A stretch of 14,393 nt of DNA from Ectocarpus siliculosus (GCA_000310025.1 FN648686.1:72365-86757), one strand, 5' to 3'; shown: positions 1 to 8,290, counted from the stretch's first letter. Notes: generated by a model from the letters alone, not told the origin. Translations and numbers: made by a program.

Positions 1-114
1 GTCCTGCGGAACTCCATGACCTGCGGCCTCGCCTGCCGCCCCCCTACCGCCAGGATGGATAGCAGTGCCTGACAAAGCGGCTGCTCCTCAAAGCGTCTCC
101 GAGTGGATCCGTAG

Positions 115-321
115 GGGTTGCGCAGCCGGAGCAACGACTCGTATCCCGTTCTCTACACCAACGAGTACCACACCGACAAATGTATCGACAACCTGGCTCA
201 GGAAATCGCCAAGATGCCCACTGTGATCTTGGCTCGTCATCGTACGAACGTGATATGTACCTTTGCTGTCCGACGCGACACCTGGTACAGCACATGTACA
301 ACCGGAGATCATCACCAATGA
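115..321 (+). CDS. 3' coding end of an unrecognised gene (partial)
   Basis: An open frame with strong G/C preference at third codon positions runs to a TGA at 319-321. The same frame is closed upstream by TAG at 112-114, and that TAG, or the AG at 124-125, could be a splice acceptor, so this is read as a terminal exon. The product is polar and includes YPVLYTNEYHTDKC, LAQEIAKMPTVILARHRTN and CTFAVRRDTWYSTC; no family is recognised. A/T-rich DNA follows the stop at once, as expected at a 3' end. Frame 2 is also open through the first 130 bases and includes LPPGWIAVPDKAAAPQS, so a frame change inside a decaying gene is possible. The antisense strand is open here too, which weakens the strand call. 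Confidence 0.4.
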   Translation, partial: GLRSRSNDSYPVLYTNEYHTDKCIDNLAQEIAKMPTVILARHRTNVICTFAVRRDTWYSTCTTGDHHQ

Positions 322-390
322 GAAAAAAATAATTATGAGAAAAAAAAAAAAACTTTTTTTTTTCTGTGATGTTTTTTTTTTTCTGTGATG
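317..390. repeat. A/T homopolymer tracts with a duplicated T-run unit
   Basis: A run of A residues is followed directly by two copies of a T-run plus CTGTGATG (354-371 and 372-390). The A and T runs could pair as a weak hairpin. This is low-complexity sequence just after the stop of the preceding exon; a polyadenylation or slippage origin is possible. Confidence 0.7.
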
Positions 391-719
391 AAGAACGAGA
401 AAGCCCGCTGTCAGAGCCAGCCTGCAGCACGCGCCCTGGCTAACGTTGTGGAGGACGTGCAACCTGGCGGTTATCTGGCGCTAAGGTGACAACTGCCCGA
501 TAGTATAGCCGGTTACATGGTGTCTGCGAACAGTTTGAGTGATGTTCGTGTGGGTTTATTGGTCCGAGGAAGTGGCCTCACAACTTGCACAAGTTTTTGC
601 TCTCATGTTCAAGCGCGCGCACGCTGTTGCCCGAGCTCATTTCTTCTCATCCCCCTCTCGTCCTCCCTTTGGACTCCGTTTTCTCACTCTCCGCCTCTCC
701 ATCTTCTCTATTCGTCACG
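391..719. other. Intergenic stretch; pyrimidine-rich leader at its 3' end
   Basis: No coding sequence with convincing composition was found. From about 638 to 719 the + strand is dominated by C and T up to the ATG at 720, which fits a 5' leader or initiator region. No clear TATA box was seen close to the ATG. Confidence 0.4.
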
Positions 720-1230
720 ATGTCCTCCGCCCGCTGCGTCCAAGGTCGTTCTGCGGCGAGGGGTGTCCATTCCGAGGTCAACGCGAATGAAGCCCATCAT
801 CACCAAACCCGTGGGCGCACGGTCGCCAAGGCCACCAAATCCCCGTTCAAGTCCTACACGACTCCGAAGGAGAAGGGTCGCAAGACCATCGTCCGGAAGA
901 AGAGGCGAGCGCCATCCTTGGTGAGTCTCACGTGTTGTCCCCGAATATATCCTGCATCGTTTGGAAGGTATGGGCGCATGGGCGCATGCGCATGCATGCA
1001 CCCATTTTGCCTTTTTTTTCGCCGCTTTTTTTTTCTAGGTCCGCCCTGTCGTTCGTTGTTCTCCCTTCTCACTTAAGTACAATCGACCGCTGTGGCCGTT
1101 GTCGCTGTCTTGGGCCCCTCTGCACCCACCCAGTGCATCCGGGCTCTGCACCCCGTCAGCGTTGCATTCATTCATTGCTCTCGCCCGCACCTCGCACGCT
1201 GTTCAATTGTTTTCAAGCATTGATCAGTAG
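720..1230 (+). CDS. Short basic protein, two-exon model
   Basis: Exon 1 runs from the ATG at 720 to 920 (67 codons, phase 0) and stops at a consensus donor, GTGAGT, at 921. Its codons are GC-rich in the third position. The peptide is strongly basic, with KATKSPFKSYTTPKEKGRK followed by VRKKRRAPSL, which suggests a nuclear or nucleic-acid-binding protein; this is inferred from composition only. The next good acceptor is a T-tract ending in CTAG at 1035-1038. Reading on in phase from 1039 gives 63 codons and a TAG at 1228-1230, for a 130-residue product. Exon 2 is proline/serine/leucine-rich with weaker codon bias, so the true second exon may lie elsewhere. The foldback element begins about 220 bases past this stop. 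Confidence 0.45.
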
Positions 1231-1453
1231 CCACATCCCCGTGCCCAAGGCAGCTGCTCGCATCCATGCTCTCCGCAATCTCTACCATCGACCGTGCTGC
1301 AGTCATCCAGTGTACGCACACACAGAATTCGATTATTGCATCACGGGTATAAATCATCAGTGTATAGACTTGAAAAGACTCGAAATAAGTCCAGTACCCA
1401 GCCGGTTTTCCTCCACTCACTGAACAGACTCCACCACATCCCGTTCGACTGCT
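1231..1453. other. Gap between the basic-protein gene and the foldback element
   Basis: No gene or strong repeat seen. It contains a TATAAAT-like string at about 1349 and ends in TGCT (1450-1453), which abuts the mobile element. Confidence 0.4.
1450..1453. repeat. Candidate target-site duplication, left (TGCT)
   Basis: TGCT lies directly outside the left terminus and recurs at 3953-3956 directly outside the right terminus. Four bases can match by chance (1 in 256), so support is modest. Confidence 0.4.
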
Positions 1454-2250
1454 AACAACATATTCGTGAAATTGAGAGCGAAGCATGAAATTGAGAGTGA
1501 GATTATTTATTGGAACATAGAATAGAACAGGCGTACGATTCCTGGAGAGCCAAATGTCTACTGCCTCTGAACCAGCCTCCCGCATGTAGTAACCAGCAGT
1601 TGAGCTATGCCATGGCGGTGTCAGAGGTGGGCAGAGTGATCAAGAACTTTGGTGGCGTCAGGAGAGAGGGTGCAGAGCAACGGGAAGTGAAGCTACATGG
1701 TTCGGACATATTTGTGTCGCACGAGTGTGCATGTGTGTGCATGATGTGAGCATGGTTGTGAGCTGCATGCGGTCCGCCAGCCATCAAACGCCAGAAAAAA
1801 AGCCAACGGCGGTGTGGGACGAATACACAGCAGCGTAGGCATGGACATGTGACAGCACCTATCAGTATGACACACTGGCTGCACCATGTTATCCCAGATC
1901 ATCAGGACACTGGTGTAAAAGGAATTTCTCTGGCAATACTGAGTCTTGGGTGTAGACGCGACAAGATGCGTGAGCTCTGGAGCGAGCTGAGTGTGGCACA
2001 AATATGTTCGACATCACATCACACATCACACACACACACACACACGCATCATGCAGGTCTCCAGCTGACAAAGCAAGACTGAAGAAAAAAAGCAACGGCC
2101 GTGCGAGACAAATACACCCAGGCATGGATGTGACAGCACCGGTATGACACAAAGGCCGAACCATTTCATCTGAGATCACCAGGACACTGGTGTGATAAGG
2201 ATCTCTCTGAGCGTGCCGAGTCTCGGGTGTAGACGCGAAGAGATGCCTGA
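1454..2250 (+). repeat. Left inverted arm of the foldback element
   Basis: Reverse complement of 3156-3952. From the outside in it holds a twice-repeated TGAAATTGAGAG motif (1468-1500), about 270 bp of single-copy sequence, one unit of an internal tandem repeat, a CA microsatellite (2027-2045), and a second diverged unit. Homology to the right arm breaks down at 2251-2257. Confidence 0.85.
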
Positions 2251-2258
2251 GCTCTAGG
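1766..2258. repeat. Diverged internal tandem repeat inside each arm (period about 277-281)
   Basis: The segment around 1766-1985 recurs, diverged, around 2050-2258. Shared landmarks include GACAGCACC (1851 and 2132), CAGGACACTGGTGT (1903 and 2180) and GGGTGTAGACGCGA (1948 and 2225). The mirror copy lies at about 3148-3640. Because the units differ clearly from each other while the arms are nearly identical, this duplication predates formation of the inverted arms. Confidence 0.7.
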
Positions 2259-3148
2259 TGCGACAGTGCTGTCAACAATGTAGCAAGAGCAAACAATTGC
2301 CGACGGACACATGTTGCATTTTCAATACTCCACTGTCCACGTTTTCCAAAGGAATGTTCTGAATGGTTGAACCCTGCTTCCGAAAAAAAACAATCAATAT
2401 CTGGCGGATAATGCTTCTGAGTTTATTTGGTGATTTGAAAGGTGGTGTCCGCAAGGGTGTCGAAATGTGTTGAATTTTAAACGCAGCAAACGTTTTCATT
2501 GGCTTGCCTTTTCTGCTTGCATTCAACCGTAGACTCTTTGCACACCAGTGAATGTTGTTTGCGTGTTTAAATTGTTCATCCACCGAGACACTTCGTCCAA
2601 ATAGCCACAGCAACGGTTTCCTCTCTGTATTGGCAAGAAGGACGAGCCCCTCTGTTCCAAATAAGGCGCTACAAAGGGGTCATTTGGAAATATCGATACA
2701 ATGACCGAAAGACCGACAGACTATGCATACACAATCATAGGGTCGAGATATTGTCACACACATCAACCGGATGTATAAACACGCAAGACGGCAGAGAGAG
2801 TTAGTTGTGTTCCCGTGCAACATCGACTCGAAGCAAGTGGAAGCAAGCGAGATGATCTTCAAAAAGTTCACCACGAACGCATAATGCATCAACCTCTGGT
2901 AAATGTTGTAGGCAGTGTATCTTCTCCTGAATGTATGTTGATATCAGCGCCGGCCACACACGCGACAATCATCATGCGACACTACCCTGCCAAGAGACAA
3001 CTCTTGGTGTACGTACTGACTGCACTACAACACAACGACAGCAGTGTTTCTTTCGTTGTTCAAACAAGAGATCACGATGTGCACAACAAAATCAGCGGGA
3101 AAACATTTTATCGGTTTGGTTCCGGTGCTCGCACGCACCTATACATAG
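2258..3148. other. Single-copy core of the foldback element
   Basis: About 890 bp between the arms, more A/T-rich than the gene regions. The longest open stretches are about 113 codons on the minus strand (2272-2613) and about 110 codons on the plus strand before the right arm (from 2815). Neither has the codon bias of the exons elsewhere, and neither shows a transposase motif that I recognise. It is best described as a non-coding spacer or decayed cargo. Confidence 0.45.
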
Positions 3149-3155
3149 ATGGAGA

Positions 3156-3952
3156 TCAGGCATCTCTTCGCGTCTACACCCGAGACTCGGCACGCTCAGA
3201 GAGATCCTTATCACACCAGTGTCCTGGTGATCTCAGATGAAATGGTTCGGCCTTTGTGTCATACCGGTGCTGTCACATCCATGCCTGGGTGTATTTGTCT
3301 CGCACGGCCGTTGCTTTTTTTCTTCAGTCTTGCTTTGTCAGCTGGAGACCTGCATGATGCGTGTGTGTGTGTGTGTGTGATGTGTGATGTGATGTCGAAC
3401 ATATTTGTGCCACACTCAGCTCGCTCCAGAGCTCACGCATCTTGTCGCGTCTACACCCAAGACTCAGTATTGCCAGAGAAATTCCTTTTACACCAGTGTC
3501 CTGATGATCTGGGATAACATGGTGCAGCCAGTGTGTCATACTGATAGGTGCTGTCACATGTCCATGCCTACGCTGCTGTGTATTCGTCCCACACCGCCGT
3601 TGGCTTTTTTTCTGGCGTTTGATGGCTGGCGGACCGCATGCAGCTCACAACCATGCTCACATCATGCACACACATGCACACTCGTGCGACACAAATATGT
3701 CCGAACCATGTAGCTTCACTTCCCGTTGCTCTGCACCCTCTCTCCTGACGCCACCAAAGTTCTTGATCACTCTGCCCACCTCTGACACCGCCATGGCATA
3801 GCTCAACTGCTGGTTTCTACATGCGGGAGGCTGGTTCAGAGGCAGTAGACATTTGGCTCTCCAGGAATCGTACGCCTGTTCTATTCTATGTTCCAATAAA
3901 TAATCTGACTCTCAATTTCATGCTTCGCTCTCAATTTCACGAATATGTTGTT
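3156..3952 (-). repeat. Right inverted arm of the foldback element
   Basis: Reverse complement of 1454-2250, with the microsatellite now a GT run at 3361-3379. The inner edge carries about 11 extra bases (near 3141-3151) before a short shared AGGTGCG string, so the inner junctions of the two arms differ slightly. Confidence 0.85.
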
Positions 3953-3956
3953 TGCT
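3953..3956. repeat. Candidate target-site duplication, right (TGCT)
   Basis: Direct repeat of 1450-1453 abutting the right terminus of the foldback element. Confidence 0.4.
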
Positions 3957-4140
3957 GTGGGTATATCTCGGATTGGTAGTCTTTCTGTGTGTATTTTTAT
4001 TATTCCTTAATTTGTCTGCATTGTATACCCGGTATTTCTCTCTCCTCTCTCTCTCCCTCTCTCTACAACTTACTATACGTAGAAGCGGGTTTTTGTGTTT
4101 CGATCTGGAGTCGTCAGGTCGTCGCCCGTCTGTGCAATCG
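3957..4140. other. T- and CT-rich stretch right of the foldback element
   Basis: Contains a CT-rich microsatellite at about 4036-4064. No gene was seen. Confidence 0.5.
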
Positions 4141-4255
4141 CAAGATATGACAACCATGGGTTACGCTTTTTCTCGACACCCGCACTCGTTCGGTCGCGCA
4201 TGTTCCTCACTCCTCAACGTTCTCCCACATCCCAACTTACCCAGCCTTCGTTACC
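4141..4255 (+). repeat. Dispersed repeat, copy 1
   Basis: Closely resembles the reverse complement of 13652-13779. Shared strings include GATATGACAACC, CCCGCACTCGTTCGGT, CTCACTCCTCA and CCCAGCCTTCGT, in the same order. Frame 2 here (from 4157) is open to a TGA at 4376-4378 and includes LDTRTRSVAHVPHSS and VPYVVIYDAPWTDYQSSI; the matching frame of the other copy reads LDARTRSVAYPPHSS. The repeat may derive from a coding segment of a mobile element, but no ATG or splice signal supports a gene here. Confidence 0.6.
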
Positions 4256-4689
4256 AGCGTACCGTACGTGGTAATATACGACGCCCCCTGGACCGATTAT
4301 CAAAGCTCGATTACTCCACAAAGAGTGCACACGAAGGAAACGATACATTTTCGGAAAGCACTCGATGAGATGGCTTGAACGCTACCGTTAACGGCGCTGC
4401 CAATCTTGCTGCTGTGGATCAATTGAGCTTTACACATCGACCCGGGGGGTGTGGTATCTTGTGTCACATACGGTATGTTGGAAGTCTGTGTCAATGGTGT
4501 CGGGATCGCGATTGCGTTTATCGTGTGTGTGTGTTGTTGGCGGGTATAGACACCGCTGTCGCGTTGTATCGCCTTCCTGTCGTTTCGTCACTCATGACAA
4601 TCTTCTTCCTGTCTTGTAGTTCGAACGATTACGCATTTGCTCATGCGGGTATAGTCGCTGCTGGTGTTTCGGAGGTGTCGTTGGCATAG

Positions 4690-4933
4690 CCCGTCGGTCA
4701 AGATTGTCGTTCGGGTGGATATTCCCTTTTGATTTCGTCTAGGCTAGTTTACGTGGGAAACTCATCTCGGGTACATATTCGGTGAAAAGCTGCGACATTA
4801 AAGAGTCGGTCAACATCGTTCAAAACACATAAACTTTGAACACGAACGTCGGGAAAAGCATGCCACACACAAACATCTATCCCCATGCCCACGTTTCATC
4901 GATCGTGTATTTTACGGGAAAAACGAAGTAGAT
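4690..4933. other. No gene seen
   Basis: Mixed-composition DNA between the dispersed repeat region and the hairpin cluster. No exon, repeat or RNA gene could be supported. Confidence 0.4.
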
Positions 4934-5036
4934 GCATGTTGGAATCGCTTCCTTAAGCGAGGCGGCGCAAGCCGCCGAAACCCCTTGTAGGTTTTACAAG
5001 TGACGAAGAGCGTGTGGTATCTTATGCAACCTATGC
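4934..5036 (+). other. Cluster of three hairpins inside a possible closing stem
   Basis: Three perfect 6-bp stems lie in a row: TCGCTT (4945-4950) with AAGCGA (4955-4960) across a CCTT loop; GGCGGC (4961-4966) with GCCGCC (4971-4976) across a GCAA loop, which is a GNRA tetraloop; and CTTGTA (4984-4989) with TACAAG (4995-5000). The first two abut with no spacer; GAAACCC separates the second and third. Outside, GCATGTTG (4934-4941) can pair with CAACCTATGC (5027-5036) if CT is bulged, giving a junction-like fold. It is not a tRNA, and it lacks the CUGANGA core of a hammerhead ribozyme although GAAA follows stem 2. A structured RNA is possible but unproven. Confidence 0.4.
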
Positions 5037-5040
5037 CAGG

Positions 5041-5474
5041 TACTCCGCATAAGCAGAGGACGGCATGTGCCACTCAAGTACGTCCTGTAACGCCTGAACA
5101 GCGGTGACAGGTAATACGTGCACACCACACACAAGAATGCATGCACACCCACATGTACGGTGGATAGAATCCGCGTCGGTGCTCCGTGGGGTTGTTCCGA
5201 GCGCGAGTGAAAGAGTTAAAACATTCAAAGGTACGACATTGGCGTCCCTTCAGCCGGAGAATCCGGCAACATCACTTAATTATTTGCGAATCGGAAATCA
5301 ACGGTGACGCACCCCGGGGAGGGGATGAACTTTGCATCTGAATTGCGCGCCCGGAGTACGTACAAACAGGGGGGGGGATCATATTTTTCCTGCCATTGAA
5401 TACCTCGGGTAATGATATAACCCGGGGGGAGAACAGCAACCTCGACACACATCCACATCTTCTGTGTTCCCGCA
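5041..5474. other. No gene seen
   Basis: The stretch contains short G and C runs (near 5370 and 5424). The antisense strand is open for about 125 codons (5272-5649), but codon use and composition are not gene-like. Confidence 0.35.
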
Positions 5475-5924
5475 ATGGACAATAAATGCGAAGTATGCAT
5501 ACTAGCATCCAATCCGATCGATACGGCCATGTGCCCTCTTTTCGTTTCGCTACCGGCAGTCGAATGGTATTGGATACAGTATTCCGCGGCGTCCACATAG
5601 GAATTGCAATATATAAACCATGCATTTTACAAGGACACAGGGCTTCCACTCAAGAGTTTGGTTTCTTGATTCCCACGGGGTTCGCAAGAGGACATGGTCG
5701 ATGTTGGCCCCCGGTTGTATCTCCGATTCGATGGTCACCCAACAAGTTCATCTCTTGCACAGATGTATGCGAGTCCATTGCTTTCTCCCTCTGCCTATAA
5801 GGCCGTTTCCTACAGCAACGAAAAATCTCGGACAAAAAAATGCGCAATTTCCTGCTTGATGACTTCTTTGTTTCTGCAAGAGTTTCAAATTTGGGGTGGG
5901 ACGTATCTCACATACTGGGTGTAG
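5475..5924 (+). pseudogene. Possible decayed coding sequence, several frames
   Basis: From the ATG at 5475 one frame gives 41 plausible residues (starting MDNKCEVCILASNP) before a TAG. The same frame reopens after a second stop and is clear from 5694 to 5924. A second frame between 5620 and 5859 reads RVWFLDSHGVRKRTW and CISDSMVTQQVHLLHRCM. The alternation of plausible short segments between frames suggests a degraded gene or element. No family is recognised, and chance reading frames cannot be excluded. Confidence 0.25.
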
Positions 5925-6500
5925 ATCGTCATGGTTGGCCCGAGATGGTTCATTTGTTCAAATACATAGCGCCGGCAAAGTTCCCGCCCACAGCATACCA
6001 CACTCTATCCGACCAACTCATGCATTTTTGCACCCTCCGCCGTTCCCGACCTCTGTCGCCCCGTGGATGCAGGACTCCGAAGATGCCATCCAACCCATGC
6101 AAGAGTTCGGTTCATAGTACGACCCGGAGAGCGACCCCGGCAACGACTCGAGGGACGAAGAGCTGACCGTCGACTCCAACCGGTTCGACAACGGCGACAA
6201 CGGCGGTGAGGGGTCTGACGCAGGCAGCGTGGACCTTCTCGCGCCGCGGCCGCTCCCGGCGGCGATGCACGGCAACGACGCCCGCTCGGTCCGCCTGCCT
6301 TCCCGGGGCGGCGGGCATGCAGGGCAGTCCTCCAGCCGCCGCGATCCCGCCAGCACCTCTTCGGCCCATGCGGATGGTCGCGCCGCTTCCTCTTCACGCG
6401 GCGGAGCTGCCGCGGTTGTTCGCAGCTCTGTGACGGGCGGCGGACGCGATGCCGCCAGCACCTCTTCGACCCAGGCGGACGGTCGTTCCGGTGCCTTTAA
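5840..6500 (+). pseudogene. Broken gene: ordered start, acidic middle, serine/alanine repeats
   Basis: The ATG at 5840 opens a frame with LLDDFFVSARVSNLGWDVSH, PEMVHLFKYIAPAKF and PPTAYHTLSDQLMHF. At a run of five T (6025-6029) the sensible reading moves to frame 1: HPPPFPTSVAPWMQDSEDA, then IQPMQEFGS, an in-frame TAG at 6115-6117, and on into acidic YDPESDPGNDSRDEELTVDS. Composition is continuous across both breaks, so they look like damage, or sequence errors, within one coding region. A 105-bp in-frame tandem repeat follows (from 6343 and 6448; 35 codons each, DPASTSSAHADGR and DAASTSSTQADGR). The second copy has lost 2 bp near 6500, which changes the frame again. Function unknown. An AG at 6071-6072 could also be a splice acceptor. 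Confidence 0.4.
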
Positions 6501-6552
6501 GCGGCGGAGCTGCCTCGGTCGTGCACCGCGCTGCCTCCACCGGCGCCTCCGC
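6343..6552 (+). repeat. 105-bp tandem repeat in GC-rich coding-like DNA
   Basis: Two copies start at 6343 and 6448 with GATsCCGCCAGCACCTCTTCG, where s is C or G. The period is a multiple of three. The second copy is 2 bp shorter between GGTCG and GCGGCGGAGCTGCC. Confidence 0.65.
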
Positions 6553-7058
6553 CACTTCACCGTAAGCAGATCAACTCTGGAATGACCGGGGATGAGCTTT
6601 ACGACTGCCTCCTGATCGCTCATGTGAACGTGGTGGCTAGGTCAGGTCTGCTGGTCAATCCGCAGTTGGTAAGTGATCGTTGTTTTGTACGATACCGTAA
6701 TATCCTTTGTCGTAGCCCCCCTCCGTGCAACCCCCCCCCTCCCCCAAAAAGAAAAGAAAAATACCGCCGTAGTACAAAAAATACATTGTAGTAGGCCCGG
6801 ATGACCATAGTTTTTTTCGTACCCCTCCCCTCACTCGGTGTTTGCCATCGGGATTGGGTTTTCGTCGCTTGGCAACGACGTTGTAAAACAAGCCAATTCA
6901 CTTCGTGAACTCGGCAACCAGGTTAGTTACCGTTTTTTTGTTTTTACCTCGTTTTTTTTTTTGGCGGTAACCAGAATGGTGGTCGAGTAGATCATGTTGT
7001 GCGGGGTCGAGAACCCTCACTCCGCGCAACGGGGGATGATCGCACCACGTTGTGTTAA
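6501..7058 (+). CDS. Three phase-compatible exons ending at a TAA; unrecognised product
   Basis: Frame 0 is open from 6501 to 6668 and reads LPPPAPPPLHRKQINSG, then MTGDELYDCLLIAHVNVVAR (ATG at 6582), ending at donor GTAAGT (6669). An exon from 6811 (after CATAG) to 6921 adds 37 codons in phase, including VFAIGIGFSSLGNDVVKQAN and LRELGNQ, and ends at donor GTTAGT (6922). After a 53-base intron with a T-tract and CCAG at 6971-6974, the last exon from 6975 gives NGGRVDHVVRGREPSLRATG and a TAA at 7056-7058. All junctions are phase 0. It may be the 3' part of the broken gene just upstream; if translated from 6582 alone it would be a small protein of about 93 residues. Confidence 0.4.
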
Positions 7059-7935
7059 AATGGTCAAGCTTCCTCGAGGCAGTTACACAGTGCTTACAAC
7101 TGTCTGTGGAAGTGAAAGCACCAGAAAATAAATTAAGTCATACGTAGCTGTCATCCGTACGCAAGGAATTAAGCACAAGATGCCAAACACCCTTAGCAGG
7201 ATGCAGCTCACCCTTCATGCGACTCGCCAAATACCTCACGGCGCTTCGCGCTTGGTGATGTGAGAGCCTGGTCCGGTAAGAACCCGGCATGCTCCGTCCC
7301 GGGTTTGTAGGGATGCGAGGTCAATGGTCATACGACTACGGCATGCACGACTATGAGTACACCCCCCACACCTGTTTCTTGTGCGAGCCCCAACGGGATG
7401 TTCTTCATTGACGTCAAAATTGTCCTACCGATAGGGGCATTCACACACAAACCCAGGCATTCCATTATGGGAGAATTTTCGTGTGTGCGGTTGCCGATTT
7501 GTCGTGTAATAGTAGGTGGTTTGCTGTTGGTGTTGCTTCTAGGGTGCTATGGCAGGTGCATCACAGCAGAGAACAGACAATACCGCGGGTACTATTCGCC
7601 CCGTGGCATTTTTTATTTTTTATCGTTCTTCTACCGTTGTCTCAGTGTTTTGTTCCAACAGGATATTTAGGTATGTTTCCATATGGCTTGGTTTACAGCT
7701 TCACCCCTCTTATAGTAGCCAAAACCGGTTTACCAACACCTTGGATCTTGCCGAGTGTGTTTTTCACATCTTAGATCCGCACCGTTCAACCATAGCGACG
7801 GCACCAACACAACAGAAGCACCTGTAACCCACTGGGCTCACTTGCAGACTTGCAGCGCTGAACTTGATCGCGCGTGTGTCTCTTGCCACCTCTCCCACCG
7901 TCCGTGTTCGCGTACTTGCACCCCCCGAAACCCAG
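7059..7935. other. No gene supported; hairpins and a possible membrane-helix frame
   Basis: Two possible stem-loops lie at 7235-7264 (CTCAC with GTGAG) and 7281-7305 (AACCCGG with CCGGGTT, 11-base loop). A plus-strand frame from 7353 to 7670 contains the hydrophobic stretch VIVGGLLLVLLLGC, but codon use is not like the nearby exons and no start or splice context supports it. Confidence 0.35.
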
Positions 7936-8253
7936 GTGCCCATGATGCAAGGGCAGCCTCCCGTTCCGTCGGACAAGGACGCGGCGAACAAGGCCCTACG
8001 CGGATCTGTGGGTAAATGTACTTCTACGTAGATGGCTCACTTGCTGACCCACTTGTGTGCTGACCCTATTTGCATGTAGTTTGCGACACCAATGCTCCTC
8101 CACGCGGTCCGCGATATGGATTTTCTGCGTGTGTCCGAGATCGGCACGCACGAGTCGGCGGCGTGCAGGGCCACCAGGCAGATGCGGTCTTGGTCGAGGC
8201 TGATCAACGGGGGATTCCCTGACCGTCGAGCGCGAGCCTTCCAGGAGAGATGA
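7936..8253 (+). CDS. Small two-exon gene, weakly F-box-like C-terminus
   Basis: Exon 1 follows a C-rich tract ending in CCCAG (AG at 7934-7935) and reads MMQGQPPVPSDKDAANKALR, beginning at tandem ATGs (7942, 7945). Candidate donors are GTGGGT at 8008 and GTAAAT at 8012. The second exon starts at 8080 after TGCATGTAG and runs to TGA at 8251-8253, reading MLLHAVRDMDFLRVSEIG and RQMRSWSRLINGGFPDRRAR. Only the GTGGGT donor keeps this frame; the better-looking GTAAAT donor leads to an earlier stop. The pattern of LRVSE, a following W and RLI vaguely recalls an F-box, but this is a weak resemblance and not an assignment. An upstream exon may exist. Confidence 0.4.
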
Positions 8254-8284
8254 AAATTTTGCTGATGTTGTGTTGCGATGAAAT

Positions 8285-8290
8285 AATAAA
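8285..8290 (+). promoter_or_regulatory. Possible polyadenylation signal AATAAA
   Basis: AATAAA lies about 32 bases beyond the TGA of the preceding gene, in A/T-rich sequence. The position fits a polyadenylation signal, but the hexamer is common in A/T-rich DNA. Confidence 0.4.

Larger units (their letters stand above)
1454..3952. mobile_element. Foldback-type element with 797-bp inverted arms
   Basis: The two halves are reverse complements about a centre at 2703: every position x from 1454 to about 2250 matches 5406 minus x, with no length change. Only two mismatches were found by eye (1499/3907 and 1590/3816), and the CA microsatellite inside has the same length in both arms. The ends read AACAACATATTCG and its complement. 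The element is 2499 bp, with a core of about 0.9 kb between the arms. TGCT flanks both ends and may be a target-site duplication. No transposase was recognised in the arms or core, so it is probably non-autonomous. Its superfamily is not assigned. Alternatives are a segmental inverted duplication or an assembly artefact. Confidence 0.75.

Noticed and set aside
1605-2296. Open frames within the inverted arms (both strands, mirrored at 3149-3801)
   Set aside because: They are histidine-, cysteine- and threonine-rich translations of repeat DNA, lack the codon bias of the exons and show no transposase motif.
3494-3520. CTGATGA in the right arm as a hammerhead core
   Set aside because: No GAAA follows at a position that would complete the core, and the diverged repeat unit does not conserve the motif.
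4616-4626. TTCGAA string as a tRNA T-arm
   Set aside because: No acceptor stem, D-arm or anticodon arm could be placed around it.
4945-5000. Hammerhead ribozyme
   Set aside because: GAAA follows a stem as in a hammerhead, but the CUGANGA sequence that should precede that stem is absent.
6018-6623. A 201-codon open frame on the minus strand
   Set aside because: It lies opposite GC-rich repeats where long antisense frames are common. The plus strand has acidic coding-like composition and phase-compatible downstream exons with good donors. It remains possible, because it is the only unbroken frame there.
7353-7670. Small membrane protein
   Set aside because: There is a hydrophobic stretch, but the codon pattern is unlike neighbouring exons and no splice or start context supports it.
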